Of a stretch of DNA of 6,163 bases, positions 1 to 5,444 are shown one piece after another. Below the pieces are notes generated by a model, which did not search any database, had not been told where the DNA came from, and worked only from the letters and a program-made list of their open reading frames with translations. The position numbers were made by a program, and so were the translations under genes. This DNA comes from JBBQIY01 sp964618405 (GTDB lineage: Bacteria > Verrucomicrobiota > Kiritimatiellia > RFP12 > UBA3636): assembly GCA_964618405.1 (NCBI GenBank), contig CAZUAY010000240.1, forward strand, positions 1 to 6,163, written 5' to 3'. Every line of letters begins with the position of its first letter. Position 1 is the first letter of the stretch.

Positions 1-287
1 CACTGACCGATTACGAAAGCCCCCCCTCCGTTAGCTCAGCGCAGAGTAACCAACTCGCTACTCACAACTCGCAACTTCTCACTACTTCTCCCCTGTGGCT
101 GGCCTCGTTGAGGCCGGAAGGATCCGCGATCACTGATCGCGGCACCAGGCTTACGATCTTCAACCAGAGACTGGTTGAAGAAAGAGAGTAAAAAGCAAAA
201 GCTTATTTTGTAAGAAAACCATCATGATTCACGTACGGTGATCGATGAGGCCAGAACCAACGCGGTCTACTCACTCAGCGAAGCGCC
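1..287. other. Gene-free left edge with structured DNA
   Basis: I see no supportable gene here. Positions 1-95 are C-rich, word-like sequence (repeats of the form ACTCGC/ACTTCTCACTACTTCTC) with no recognisable element. Positions 96-259 hold the hairpin cluster annotated separately. Positions 260-287 run into the stop codon of the minus-strand acidic-protein gene. For that gene this stretch is the 3' flank. No GC stem followed by a T-run is present on either strand, so no canonical Rho-independent terminator can be called for the ribD-ribE unit. Confidence 0.6.
96..259 (+). other. Nested hairpin cluster, candidate structured RNA or DNA element
   Basis: Four local stems follow one another. (1) GGCCTC-GTT-GAGGCC at 101-115. 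(2) CCGCGATC-ACT-GATCGCGG at 125-141, extendable to a 9-bp palindrome at 124-142. (3) A perfect 11-bp stem at 157-181, CTTCAACCAG-AGA-CTGGTTGAAG plus a T-A closing pair. (4) An imperfect stem at 223-247 (CATGAT-t-CAC / GTG-ATC-g-ATG, loop GTACG). Alternatively, 99-111 can pair with 242-254 over 13 bp, including two G-T wobbles, and 96-98 with 257-259 across a 2-nt bulge. That long helix would enclose hairpins 2 and 3 and would exclude hairpins 1 and 4. The wobbles pair only in a plus-strand transcript. Its function is unknown. It could be an ncRNA, a 3'-end structure of the minus-strand operon, or a mobile-element end. Confidence 0.45.
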
Positions 288-932
288 CTACCAATCGTCC
301 TGCTCGTCTTCGGGCTCGTCGGACTCCTCTTCATCTTCGTCCTCATCGTCCTCATCGCTGAAGCCGAACAAGCCATCTTCTTCCTCTCTTTCATCATCTG
401 GGCTGTAGTCCGCATCATTGGCGAAGCGGGTCTGCGGCTGAAATTCTTCGTCGGTTTCCGCGAAATCATCGAAACCGCTTCCATACTGCTCTGGATTGGG
501 ACCTATCGCCAACTCAGCCAAAGCAAGCGGATAGAATTCGCCCTTGACCGCCTCATGCGTCTCGCCCGTGTGTTGCACCTTGAATACCCAGTCATCAAAT
601 TCGGATGTGAAGATGTAAAAGAGGCTCTTCTTGGCGCCTGGCTTTACATATTCGGAAACGGAAATATCCTCGTAAATATCGGGGTCAATATCTTGAGGTT
701 CGACGTCCAATGCCAAATCCTCTGGAAGCATTTCGCGACTTGCTTCTGGCGAAAGTGCTCTGTAAAAATAAAACGGGAACTCTTCGTCGAACTCAACGGC
801 ATCTTGAATCGCCACGTGCAAATCGTAGAGATTCGCCGTTGGCGGCACATCAATAAAACGGACGCACTCGTCATCCAACCAAGGCCCCGACACACATGTT
901 ACGCGTAATCTGTTAATTATCTGCTTGCTCAT
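288..932 (-). CDS. Acidic pRiA4b ORF-3 / IS1096 TnpR-like protein
   Basis: A 214-aa protein with no predicted signal peptide or membrane segment. Residues 8-60 (RLRVT..., then VPPTANLYDLHVAIQDAVEFDEEFPFYFY) and 102-122 (KSLFYIFTSEFDDWVFKVQ) follow the layout of the plasmid pRiA4b ORF-3-like family: a strand, an 'LYDLH..IQ' helix, then a 'F.Y.F...DDW.F.V' strand pair. The usual Y-D-F-G-D-x-W motif is degenerate (TSEFDDW). From about residue 155 to the end the chain is very rich in Asp and Glu, with runs such as DEDDEDEDEEES, and is probably disordered. The function of the family is not established; members are often labelled as transposon passenger proteins. ATG is chosen because AAGG lies 8 nt upstream. 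The gene begins only 18 nt after the ribE stop, so it is probably the third gene of the ribD-ribE transcript. The reading frame is convincing. The family call is by eye and less certain. Confidence 0.62.
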   Translation of the reverse strand: MSKQIINRLRVTCVSGPWLDDECVRFIDVPPTANLYDLHVAIQDAVEFDEEFPFYFYRALSPEASREMLPEDLALDVEPQDIDPDIYEDISVSEYVKPGAKKSLFYIFTSEFDDWVFKVQHTGETHEAVKGEFYPLALAELAIGPNPEQYGSGFDDFAETDEEFQPQTRFANDADYSPDDEREEEDGLFGFSDEDDEDEDEEESDEPEDEQDDW

Positions 933-950
933 GATCTCTACCTTATTATT

Positions 951-1604
951 TCAGAAACCCGATTCCATAAGTTTCTCGATTGAAAGCATTTTTTTTGGCG
1001 CAGAAGCACCTCCCACTTGTCCAAGCCGTTCCACATAGCGGCCAATAATATCCGTCTCGATGTTGATCGCATCACCCACCGAACGCGAGCCCAGCGAAGT
1101 CTCCTGCCAGGTCGTCGGAATGATGCAAACCTCAAACTCCAACATCGAGGGCACGGCACTGATGGTCAGGCTAATGCCGTCAAGCGCCACGGATCCCTTC
1201 CGCACGATGTAGCGCGCTTCCTCCTCGCGACACGAGAGCCGGAGACAAAAGTCGCGGCCCGTCTTGGTTATTGACTTAATGACGCCGGTTCCATCGACAT
1301 GGCCGGATACGATGTGCCCACCGAGCCGGTCCGTGAGTTTAAGCGCCCGTTCTAAATTCAACGGATCACCTTTTTTCAAATTCCGAAGGTTCGTGCAAGC
1401 TAAGGTCTCGGCAAGGACATCGACCGTAAACCCGCGTTCCGAAATGCCCACCACCGTTAGGCACGCGCCTTGTACAGCCACGCTCTCGCCTTTGATAAGC
1501 GGATCGCCTTCCCACGGGACGCAGTCAATCGACATTACAGCAGCACCACCACTACCGGAAAGCTTAACAAAAGTGCCTTTTTTTTGGACAAGTCCTGTAA
1601 ACAT
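951..1604 (-). CDS. ribE: Riboflavin synthase, alpha subunit
   Basis: A 217-aa cytosolic enzyme that dismutates two 6,7-dimethyl-8-ribityllumazine molecules to riboflavin and a pyrimidinedione, the last step of riboflavin synthesis. It has the two lumazine-binding half-barrels of the family. Residues 1-95 begin with MFTG and contain SVAVQGACLTV (41-51). The second half contains GGHIVSGHVDG (95-105), KGSVALDGISLTI (136-148) and IIPTTWQETSLG (161-172). A helical C-terminal end (DIIGRYVERL) follows. The length is normal for the family. The first repeat reads VQGACLT where many members have VNGVCLT; this looks like ordinary variation. The start is fixed by MFTG and by an AGGAGG ribosome site (plus-strand 1612-1617), 7 nt upstream, inside the last codons of ribD. 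Only 3 nt separate the ribD stop from this ATG, so the two are co-transcribed and probably translationally coupled. The symbol ribE follows Gram-negative usage; the same gene is called ribC in E. coli and ribE or ribB elsewhere. Confidence 0.97.
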   Translation of the reverse strand: MFTGLVQKKGTFVKLSGSGGAAVMSIDCVPWEGDPLIKGESVAVQGACLTVVGISERGFTVDVLAETLACTNLRNLKKGDPLNLERALKLTDRLGGHIVSGHVDGTGVIKSITKTGRDFCLRLSCREEEARYIVRKGSVALDGISLTISAVPSMLEFEVCIIPTTWQETSLGSRSVGDAINIETDIIGRYVERLGQVGGASAPKKMLSIEKLMESGF

Positions 1605-1607
1605 GGA

Positions 1608-2789
1608 TTAGCCTCCTACTTTCGGTAGCGCGCGCACTAAAATATCGCCACCAAAATGACGAACCGATTCGATTTTGAACCGGGGTGCTGTTGGCAAATC
1701 AAACGGATATTCGCCGAAGACACGCTTCGATCCTCCACCCAAAATAACGGGTGCAATGAACAGTAATAACTCGTCTGCCAGCCCGGCATTGATCACCGCA
1801 GAAGCCAGCTTGGCACCGCCCTCGAAAAGGACGTTCATGTAACCCTCACCCCCAAGAAATGTCAACAGCGCGTCCAGCAAAATCGATGATTGCTCTGGAT
1901 TTCCCATCATAGAAAATTCAGTTGGCAAGATGACAACGCGCGCGCCCGTCTTTGCCACCGCATCTCGGTGTACTTCGGAGCAAACGTCCGTCGTCACATA
2001 AAGCGTCTGCGATGCATACCCGTCCGTAAATATTCGTGAATGTAATGGCACGAGACCCGTGGAGTCAAGCACAGCGCGCATTCCCGGAAGTCCTTTAAAA
2101 GTATCTGGAGCAGCCGCGCGCAGAAGCGAAGGATTGTCTGCTATGACGGTACCGCTGCCCACAATCACGATGTCTGCCTTCTTGCGCAACTCACGGACGT
2201 GGGTCCGAGACTCAACGCTAGAAATCCATTTCGACTGCCCTGCATGGTCAGCAATGCCGCCGTCAAGGGATTGCGCCATCTTTAAGGACACGTATGGCTT
2301 CTTTTTCGTCACGAGTTTAAAGAACGGACGAAGCATGTCAAGCGACTCCTGCCAGCACACCTCGGTTACCACATCAATGCCAGCCTTCCAGAGCAGATTG
2401 AGCCCCCGCCCAGCATTCTGAGGGTTCACATCCGACAAGGCCACCACCACGCGCTTGATGCCAGATTTAATGATCGCATCCGTGCAAGGTGGCGTCCGAC
2501 CATACGTGCTACAAGGCTCAAGCGTGACATACATCGTTGCATCGGTCACATCGGCTCCGTTCAACGAAGCAAGTGCCGACACCTCGGCATGGGGGCCGCC
2601 CGCGAATTGATGATGACCGCGACCGATCACCTCACCGCCTTTCACAATCAGACAGCCGACAGGCGGATTGGGACGTGTGCCTCCCTCTCCGAGAGACGCC
2701 TCTTTCAACGCCTCACGCATCCAGTAGGGATCCGACCCCAAAACGGGCTCAGATTCTTGTGTTGATGATGTATTGCTAATGTCTTGCAC
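1608..2789 (-). CDS. ribD: Bifunctional riboflavin deaminase/reductase
   Basis: A 393-aa enzyme for two consecutive steps of riboflavin synthesis: deamination of the diaminopyrimidinone ribosyl phosphate and NADPH-dependent reduction of its ribosyl side chain. The N-terminal deaminase domain (about 23-160) shows NPPVGCLIV, HAEVSAL with zinc ligand H67 and catalytic E69, and PCSTYGRTPPC with zinc ligands C93 and C102, in normal spacing. The C-terminal reductase domain (about 165-390) has KPYVSLKMAQSLDGGIAD, GQSKWISS, ADIVIVGSGTVIADNPSL and LFEGGAKLASA. All expected catalytic positions are present. The start is uncertain. The GTG used here is the first start codon after an in-frame upstream stop and lies about 25 nt below the likely transcription start, but no good ribosome site precedes it. 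The ATG at residue 24 would begin at WMREAL, where many RibD proteins start. It is the first gene of the operon and overlaps no other gene. No ribBA or ribH is visible in this window. Confidence 0.97.
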   Translation of the reverse strand: MQDISNTSSTQESEPVLGSDPYWMREALKEASLGEGGTRPNPPVGCLIVKGGEVIGRGHHQFAGGPHAEVSALASLNGADVTDATMYVTLEPCSTYGRTPPCTDAIIKSGIKRVVVALSDVNPQNAGRGLNLLWKAGIDVVTEVCWQESLDMLRPFFKLVTKKKPYVSLKMAQSLDGGIADHAGQSKWISSVESRTHVRELRKKADIVIVGSGTVIADNPSLLRAAAPDTFKGLPGMRAVLDSTGLVPLHSRIFTDGYASQTLYVTTDVCSEVHRDAVAKTGARVVILPTEFSMMGNPEQSSILLDALLTFLGGEGYMNVLFEGGAKLASAVINAGLADELLLFIAPVILGGGSKRVFGEYPFDLPTAPRFKIESVRHFGGDILVRALPKVGG

Positions 2790-2822
2790 GGTGTTTGAAG
2801 AGTACTTTCTGTAAAGCTTTTT

Positions 2823-2851
2823 ATTTTAGAATAGAAGCCTTGGCAAGTCAA
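2823..2851 (-). promoter_or_regulatory. Sigma-70-type promoter for the ribD operon
   Basis: Read on the minus strand, TTGACT (plus-strand 2846-2851) and TAAAAT (2823-2828) are separated by exactly 17 nt. This is close to the bacterial housekeeping consensus. Transcription would start near 2816, leaving a leader of about 27 nt before the GTG of ribD. Such a leader is too short for an FMN riboswitch, and none of the conserved RFN-element boxes is seen between ribD and 3090. I infer constitutive or otherwise controlled expression. Confidence 0.7.
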
Positions 2852-2891
2852 CAGCACAAAATCGCTTTTAAAAAATGCCTTATTCTTTTCT

Positions 2892-2974
2892 CCACGGATC
2901 GCCAACGGCCATCGTTTTTCCCGGACTTCTTCCGTCGTTAATCACTGAAAAACTCCGCCCGTGCAGGGAGTGGA
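2892..2974 (+). repeat. Dispersed intergenic repeat, copy 1
   Basis: The first of three same-orientation copies. The core 2892-2953 matches copy 2 (3903-3967) at 58 of 62 aligned positions by hand count, with one 3-nt gap. The core contains TTTCCCGGACTTC and ends in AATCACTGAAAAAC. A small stem CGGA-CTTCT-TCCG sits at 2922-2934. The tail GCAGGGAGTGGA (2963-2974) is shared with copy 3 but not with copy 2. The repeat lies between the ribD promoter and the AbrB/PIN module and contains no gene. Confidence 0.8.
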
Positions 2975-2992
2975 GGATTGTGGTCTGTGCAT

Positions 2993-3012
2993 GGGCGCAT
3001 GGGATTGCGCCC
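2993..3012. other. GC-rich hairpin between repeat copy 1 and the antitoxin promoter
   Basis: GGGCGCA-TGGGAT-TGCGCCC forms a 7-bp perfect stem. It is followed by CTCATG, not by a T-run, so it is not a canonical Rho-independent terminator on either strand. It could be an extension of the repeat block or a barrier between the divergent ribD and antitoxin transcripts. No function can be assigned. Confidence 0.4.
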
Positions 3013-3042
3013 CTCATGTGGACAAGAACATAAAATTTCTCC

Positions 3043-3078
3043 TTGACGGCGTTTTATCCGTTTGTAAGAATGTAAGGA
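3043..3078 (+). promoter_or_regulatory. Putative promoter and autoregulatory site of the AbrB/PIN module
   Basis: TTGACG at 3043-3048 is followed 16-17 nt later by TAAGAA/AAGAAT (3065-3071), a plausible if imperfect sigma-70 pair. The -10 region overlaps an 8-bp tandem, TGTAAGAA then TGTAAGGA (3063-3078). AbrB/MazE antitoxins commonly bind their own promoter, so this direct repeat is a candidate operator. That role is inferred from position only. Confidence 0.42.
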
Positions 3079-3081
3079 AAC

Positions 3082-3087
3082 AAGGAG
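3082..3087 (+). promoter_or_regulatory. Ribosome binding site deciding the antitoxin start
   Basis: AAGGAG lies 5 nt before the ATG at 3093. The same frame stays open upstream to an ATG at 2961, but that longer version lacks a ribosome site, would cross the hairpin and promoter, and would add 44 residues absent from the AbrB-fold family. The 3093 start is therefore preferred. Confidence 0.85.
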
Positions 3088-3092
3088 ATAGT

Positions 3093-3317
3093 ATGCTTGC
3101 AAAACTAACCAGTAAAAATCAGCTTACATTGCCTAAAAGCATTGTGAATCAATTTCGGGGCGCCCAATACTTTTCCGTTGAAGCAGAATGTGGGCGAATC
3201 ATCCTTGAGCCCGTTAACATAAATCCATTGAGTGCAGTCCGTGAGAAACTAGCCGCTCTTGATATTTCGGAAGAGGATGTACGCGAGGCCCTGGCGTGGT
3301 CTCGACAGAAGAAATGA
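3093..3317 (+). CDS. AbrB/MazE/SpoVT-family antitoxin
   Basis: A 74-aa antitoxin and DNA-binding protein. Residues 1-42 form the swapped-hairpin AbrB-type domain, with the signature MLAKLTSKNQLTLPKSI, then YFSVEAECGRIILEPV. Residues 44-74 (NPLSAVREKLAALDISEEDVREALAWSRQKK) are the helical toxin-binding tail typical of antitoxins paired with PIN toxins of the TIGR00305 type. By family precedent it neutralises the downstream PIN nuclease and represses its own promoter, where the TGTAAGRA tandem is the candidate site. Its TGA stop overlaps the ATG of the toxin gene (ATGA), which implies translational coupling and favours antitoxin excess. The length is full for the family. I see no sign of decay. 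Confidence 0.92.
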   Translation: MLAKLTSKNQLTLPKSIVNQFRGAQYFSVEAECGRIILEPVNINPLSAVREKLAALDISEEDVREALAWSRQKK

Positions 3318-3733
3318 AAATCCTGCGGGTTGTCTTTGACACGAATGTGATCATCTCGGCTTTGCTTTTCAATTCGGGTCGGGGCAGTTGGATGGTTCCG
3401 CTTTGGAAAGGCGGGCAGATTATTCCTTTGATCTCGACCGCGACTGCTCGCGAATTCATTCGCGTGCTTGCTTATCCCAAGTTTGAATTGACCCACCTCG
3501 AGCAACAGACTGTGGTAGAGGCTTTTCTCCCTTATGCAGAAACGGTTAGAACCCGAAATTCTACTGTCGGCCCGCAATGTCGAGACACGCATGATCAGAA
3601 ATTTCTGATTCTTGCTACACAAGGTCATGCAGACTATTTGGTCTCAGGAGATTTAGACCTTCTTGCCGTCCACGATTTTAAGGATTATCCTATTTTAACC
3701 CCTGAGCAATTCAAACTGACCGAATCGCTTTGA
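3314..3733 (+). CDS. PIN-domain toxin, putative ribonuclease
   Basis: A 139-aa single-domain PIN protein of the 'putative toxin-antitoxin system toxin component' type. The acidic metal-binding residues are all present: D9 in VVFDTNVIISAL, E47 in TAREFIRVL, D94 in CRDTHDQKFLIL, and D113 (with D115) in LVSGDLDLLAV. The C-terminus YPILTPEQF is also typical. These features predict an active Mg2+-dependent RNase; VapC-like relatives cut tRNA or other RNA, but the target here is unknown. The ATG at 3314 is preferred over the in-frame GTG at 3296, because it gives the usual 4-nt ATGA overlap with the antitoxin and starts right at the first strand of the fold (MKILRVVFDTN). There is no strong separate ribosome site, in keeping with coupling. 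No terminator is visible after the stop. Confidence 0.94.
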   Translation: MKILRVVFDTNVIISALLFNSGRGSWMVPLWKGGQIIPLISTATAREFIRVLAYPKFELTHLEQQTVVEAFLPYAETVRTRNSTVGPQCRDTHDQKFLILATQGHADYLVSGDLDLLAVHDFKDYPILTPEQFKLTESL

Positions 3734-3902
3734 AATGCTGATGTCTTTCGCGGTTTTGTTTCCTTTTCAATCATCCTAGAGGCTAACGGTTTGGGAATTT
3801 TCGATTTGTTCTATATCTGTGATAAGCAAAAACAGGAAGTGGATTTTCTAGTTGTAACTCTAAAGTCTCAACCTTAATCTTAACCGTAATCTTTCCCTCT
3901 CC

Positions 3903-3996
3903 CCACGGATCAGCGCCAACGGCCATTGCTTTTCCCGGACTTCGTCCGTCGCTAATCACTGAAAAACATCGCCCTTTGTATAGCGGTGGTGGAAGG
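3903..3996 (+). repeat. Dispersed intergenic repeat, copy 2
   Basis: The best-preserved copy: the core is 3903-3967 (CCACGGATCAGCGCCAACGG to CTGAAAAAC). It carries the best version of the internal stem, CGGAC-TTC-GTCCG (3936-3948). Its tail (GCGGTGGTGGAAGG, 3983-3996) only loosely resembles the GCAGGGAGTGGA tail of copies 1 and 3. It separates the AbrB/PIN module from the ART-like module. Confidence 0.8.
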
Positions 3997-4065
3997 TCTC
4001 ACCACGAAGAGACGAAGAGCACGAGTGTGGGAGTGTGTGGGGAGAGCCCGGCGGGCGAATGAAGC

Positions 4066-4098
4066 GCGGCTTCGCCGCATGAAGTATGCCTGACGGCA
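4066..4098. other. Paired small GC-rich stems downstream of the ART-like gene
   Basis: GCGGC-TTC-GCCGC (4066-4078) and TGCC-TGAC-GGCA (4087-4098) lie 25-57 nt beyond the stop of the minus-strand ART-like gene. They resemble REP-type or terminator stems, but no T-run follows on either strand. They may stabilise the 3' end of that transcript. This is inferred from position only. Confidence 0.35.
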
Positions 4099-4122
4099 CG
4101 ATGGGGGAATAGAGCGATAGGA

Positions 4123-4713
4123 TTAAGACTCGGCGAAGTCCAGCAACCCTCCTCCTATTTCGAGTGGGAGGAAGTACCCTTTGATGCAGTCTGGGTTCCG
4201 AATGCAAATTTGAATATGCGTCTTGTCGCGTATTGCCGAGCCAGAGAAGGACGGCGCGCCTTCTTCGAATGCACATCTTACGGAATCGAATGGGTCATGG
4301 CCTTCGTTAGCAATTACTTCATGCAAAGATTCAAAGACGGCGCAATCCAAGTAGCGCAGGAGAATATTTTTGCCCCCTTTGTTTTCGGCTATTTCTTGAA
4401 TTGCCGATGCATAATACTCATATGCGACGGCCAGCAACTTGTGATATTTCGAGTCATGGAGATTGAGGCAAAATCCAGGATCAAGAACGGCCCCAATGAC
4501 GAAAGGGTCTTTTAGCTTGCCACGCGTTTTTTGCTCGCAGGCAAATTCCCAAGCTCTGGTTGGGCTGTTCTCCCAAAAATAGACTCCATGTCCCAGCCAG
4601 TCGTAGCTGTTTGTGCTTCCGGCCAATTTTTTTTGACCAGAGACAACATCTCGGCCAACCGAAGCATCGCAACCGTGAAATCCCAAGAGAAGACCGGAAA
4701 GGCGCGAGTACAT
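4123..4713 (-). CDS. Putative ADP-ribosyltransferase-like toxin
   Basis: A 196-aa soluble protein. I do not recognise a named gene. The N-terminus has a short strand ending in GFHG (H13), then STNSYDWLGHGVYFWE (33-48) and PTRAWEFA. This order, His in an H-G pair followed by G-x-Y-F at the start of a second strand and a helix packed after it, is that of PARP/DUF3990-type ADP-ribosyltransferases of the H-Y-E class. The third catalytic position is not certain; E150, E151 or Q168 (in FEEGAPSFSGSAI and THIQICI) are candidates. The C-terminus THIQICIRNPDCIKGYFLP looks like a conserved edge strand. There is no signal peptide. The only Met is the first residue, so the start is fixed. The ATG lies 3 nt after the stop of the small upstream gene and lacks a ribosome site, so translation probably depends on termination-reinitiation. 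I infer a toxin that modifies an intracellular target with NAD+. The reading frame is very likely real; the activity is a hypothesis. Confidence 0.78.
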   Translation of the reverse strand: MYSRLSGLLLGFHGCDASVGRDVVSGQKKLAGSTNSYDWLGHGVYFWENSPTRAWEFACEQKTRGKLKDPFVIGAVLDPGFCLNLHDSKYHKLLAVAYEYYASAIQEIAENKGGKNILLRYLDCAVFESLHEVIANEGHDPFDSVRCAFEEGAPSFSGSAIRDKTHIQICIRNPDCIKGYFLPLEIGGGLLDFAES

Positions 4714-4716
4714 CGG

Positions 4717-4914
4717 TTATTTTGAGGAATTATAGGGTTTGGCTAAGGCTCCGCTAGGCGTAAAAACGCCTACACGGGTAAAAAAAGCACGCGCTTTCGC
4801 TGGATCGTTTTTCAGCTCTTTGCCATGCTTGGTTACCAACTCTAGCAGTTTTTCCGGCGTAGGCTTCCGATCACGGACTGTTTGGAATGTGATCTCTCGC
4901 TGATGTACCGTCAT
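4717..4914 (-). CDS. Small protein, candidate antitoxin of the ART-like module
   Basis: A 65-aa basic protein preceded by GGAGG (plus-strand 4920-4924) with a 5-nt spacing, which fixes the ATG. Residues 18-45 (KPTPEKLLELVTKHGKELKNDPAKARAFF) should form two helices. The end, FFTRVGVFTPSGALAKPY (44-61), has the 'FL-x-x-xG(I/V)-x-T-x-x-G-x-L-x-x-x-Y' form that I have seen in small proteins next to accessory genes; that recollection is unverified. There is no clear DNA-binding motif. The gene is 3 nt from the ART-like gene on the same strand and carries the only ribosome site of the pair. This is the usual antitoxin-first arrangement. Its role as antitoxin is inferred from size, order and coupling. 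Confidence 0.7.
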   Translation of the reverse strand: MTVHQREITFQTVRDRKPTPEKLLELVTKHGKELKNDPAKARAFFTRVGVFTPSGALAKPYNSSK

Positions 4915-5121
4915 AGTGACCTCCGCTTTAAATTCATTTTATTGAGCTTGGTTGCACACCTTAACGCTGGGATGTGCGTTCAACTAGAAAGAACATTATC
5001 AAAAACGGCTGGTTTTTACAAGCTTGCCCACCGAATGGAAAATGCGTGAGTGTATTTTCAGAGGTCACTTGAACGCAAATTGCAAACTTTAATTCACGCA
5101 ATGTTCCGAATTTCTTTCAGG

Positions 5122-5201
5122 GGGTCAGCGCGAAGGGGCGTTGTTTTTCCCAGACTGCGTCGTCGTTGATCACTGAGAAATGCCGCTCAGCAGGGAGTGG
5201 A
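5122..5201 (+). repeat. Dispersed intergenic repeat, copy 3 (divergent)
   Basis: Same orientation as copies 1 and 2. About 80% identity to copy 2 over about 60 nt by hand count (11 mismatches, one gap), with the shared blocks TCAGCGC, TTTTTCCC, GTCGTTGATCACTGA and the tail GCAGGGAGTGGA (5190-5201) common with copy 1. The internal stem is reduced to GAC-TGC-GTC. It closes the ART-like module on its upstream side. Confidence 0.7.
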
Positions 5202-5257
5202 ATGGGTGGAGTCGTTTGTCCACGGAAGTCACGGGAATCACAGAAGAATTAGATTAA

Positions 5258-5319
5258 CCACGAACCACACGAAATGCGAAAGTACAGATTCATTTTCGTG
5301 TGTTTCGCATATTTCGTGG
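5258..5319. repeat. CACGAA-word fold-back repeat
   Basis: The left half reads CCACGAACCACACGAAATGC and the right half, in reverse complement, CCACGAAATATGCGAAACAC. Both halves are built of the same words (CCACGAA, CACACGAAA, ATGCGAAA) in a different order, so the segment folds back imperfectly. Related CACGAAG words occur at 4002-4023. I recall this type of intergenic filler from PVC-group genomes; it has no known function. Confidence 0.55.
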
Positions 5320-5444
5320 CAAGAATGAACCCGCACAGTTTTGCCCCGCCCCCCCGTTGACTAGGACGTATGGGAGTATGAGTAGAGGTAGGGGAGCCAG
5401 ATGCGAGCCTTGAATTTTTGGCGGTGGGAGAGAGCGGTTAGGTT

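Larger units (their letters stand above)
3734..4122. other. Gene-free spacer between the two toxin-like modules
   Basis: The PIN toxin (plus) and the ART-like gene (minus) converge here. The stretch has no supportable gene. It holds, in order: AT-rich sequence to about 3865; word-like sequence of the TTAATCTTAACCGTAATC kind (3876-3893); repeat copy 2; CACGAAG words (4002-4023); a G-rich run GTGGGAGTGTGTGGGGAG (4027-4044); and small GC stems. Neither convergent gene has a classic stem-plus-T-run terminator, so transcripts from both sides may overlap. Confidence 0.6.

Noticed and set aside
1..12. Fourth copy of the dispersed repeat at the left edge
   Set aside because: CACTGA matches the repeat end, but six bases are too few and the following bases do not match.
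221..250. Group II intron domain V
   Set aside because: CACGTACGGT recalls the 3' half of domain V, but the pairing 5' half (GAGCCGT) is missing and no reverse transcriptase is seen.
2790..3090. FMN riboswitch upstream of ribD
   Set aside because: None of the conserved RFN boxes is found, and the likely transcript start leaves only about 27 nt of leader.
2961..3092. 44-codon N-terminal extension of the antitoxin frame
   Set aside because: No ribosome site at 2961. It crosses the hairpin and the promoter, and the AbrB domain starts exactly at the ATG at 3093 with AAGGAG before it.
3296..3313. GTG start for the PIN toxin
   Set aside because: It would add six residues before the first strand. 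The ATG at 3314 gives the usual ATGA overlap.
3149..3628. 159-aa minus-strand frame opposite the PIN module
   Set aside because: Shadow frame of the antitoxin and toxin genes. Both sense-strand products have clear family motifs.
5001..5017. Rho-independent terminator AAAAAC-GGCTG-GTTTTT
   Set aside because: The stem is nearly all A-T and has no GC part. No gene ends next to it.
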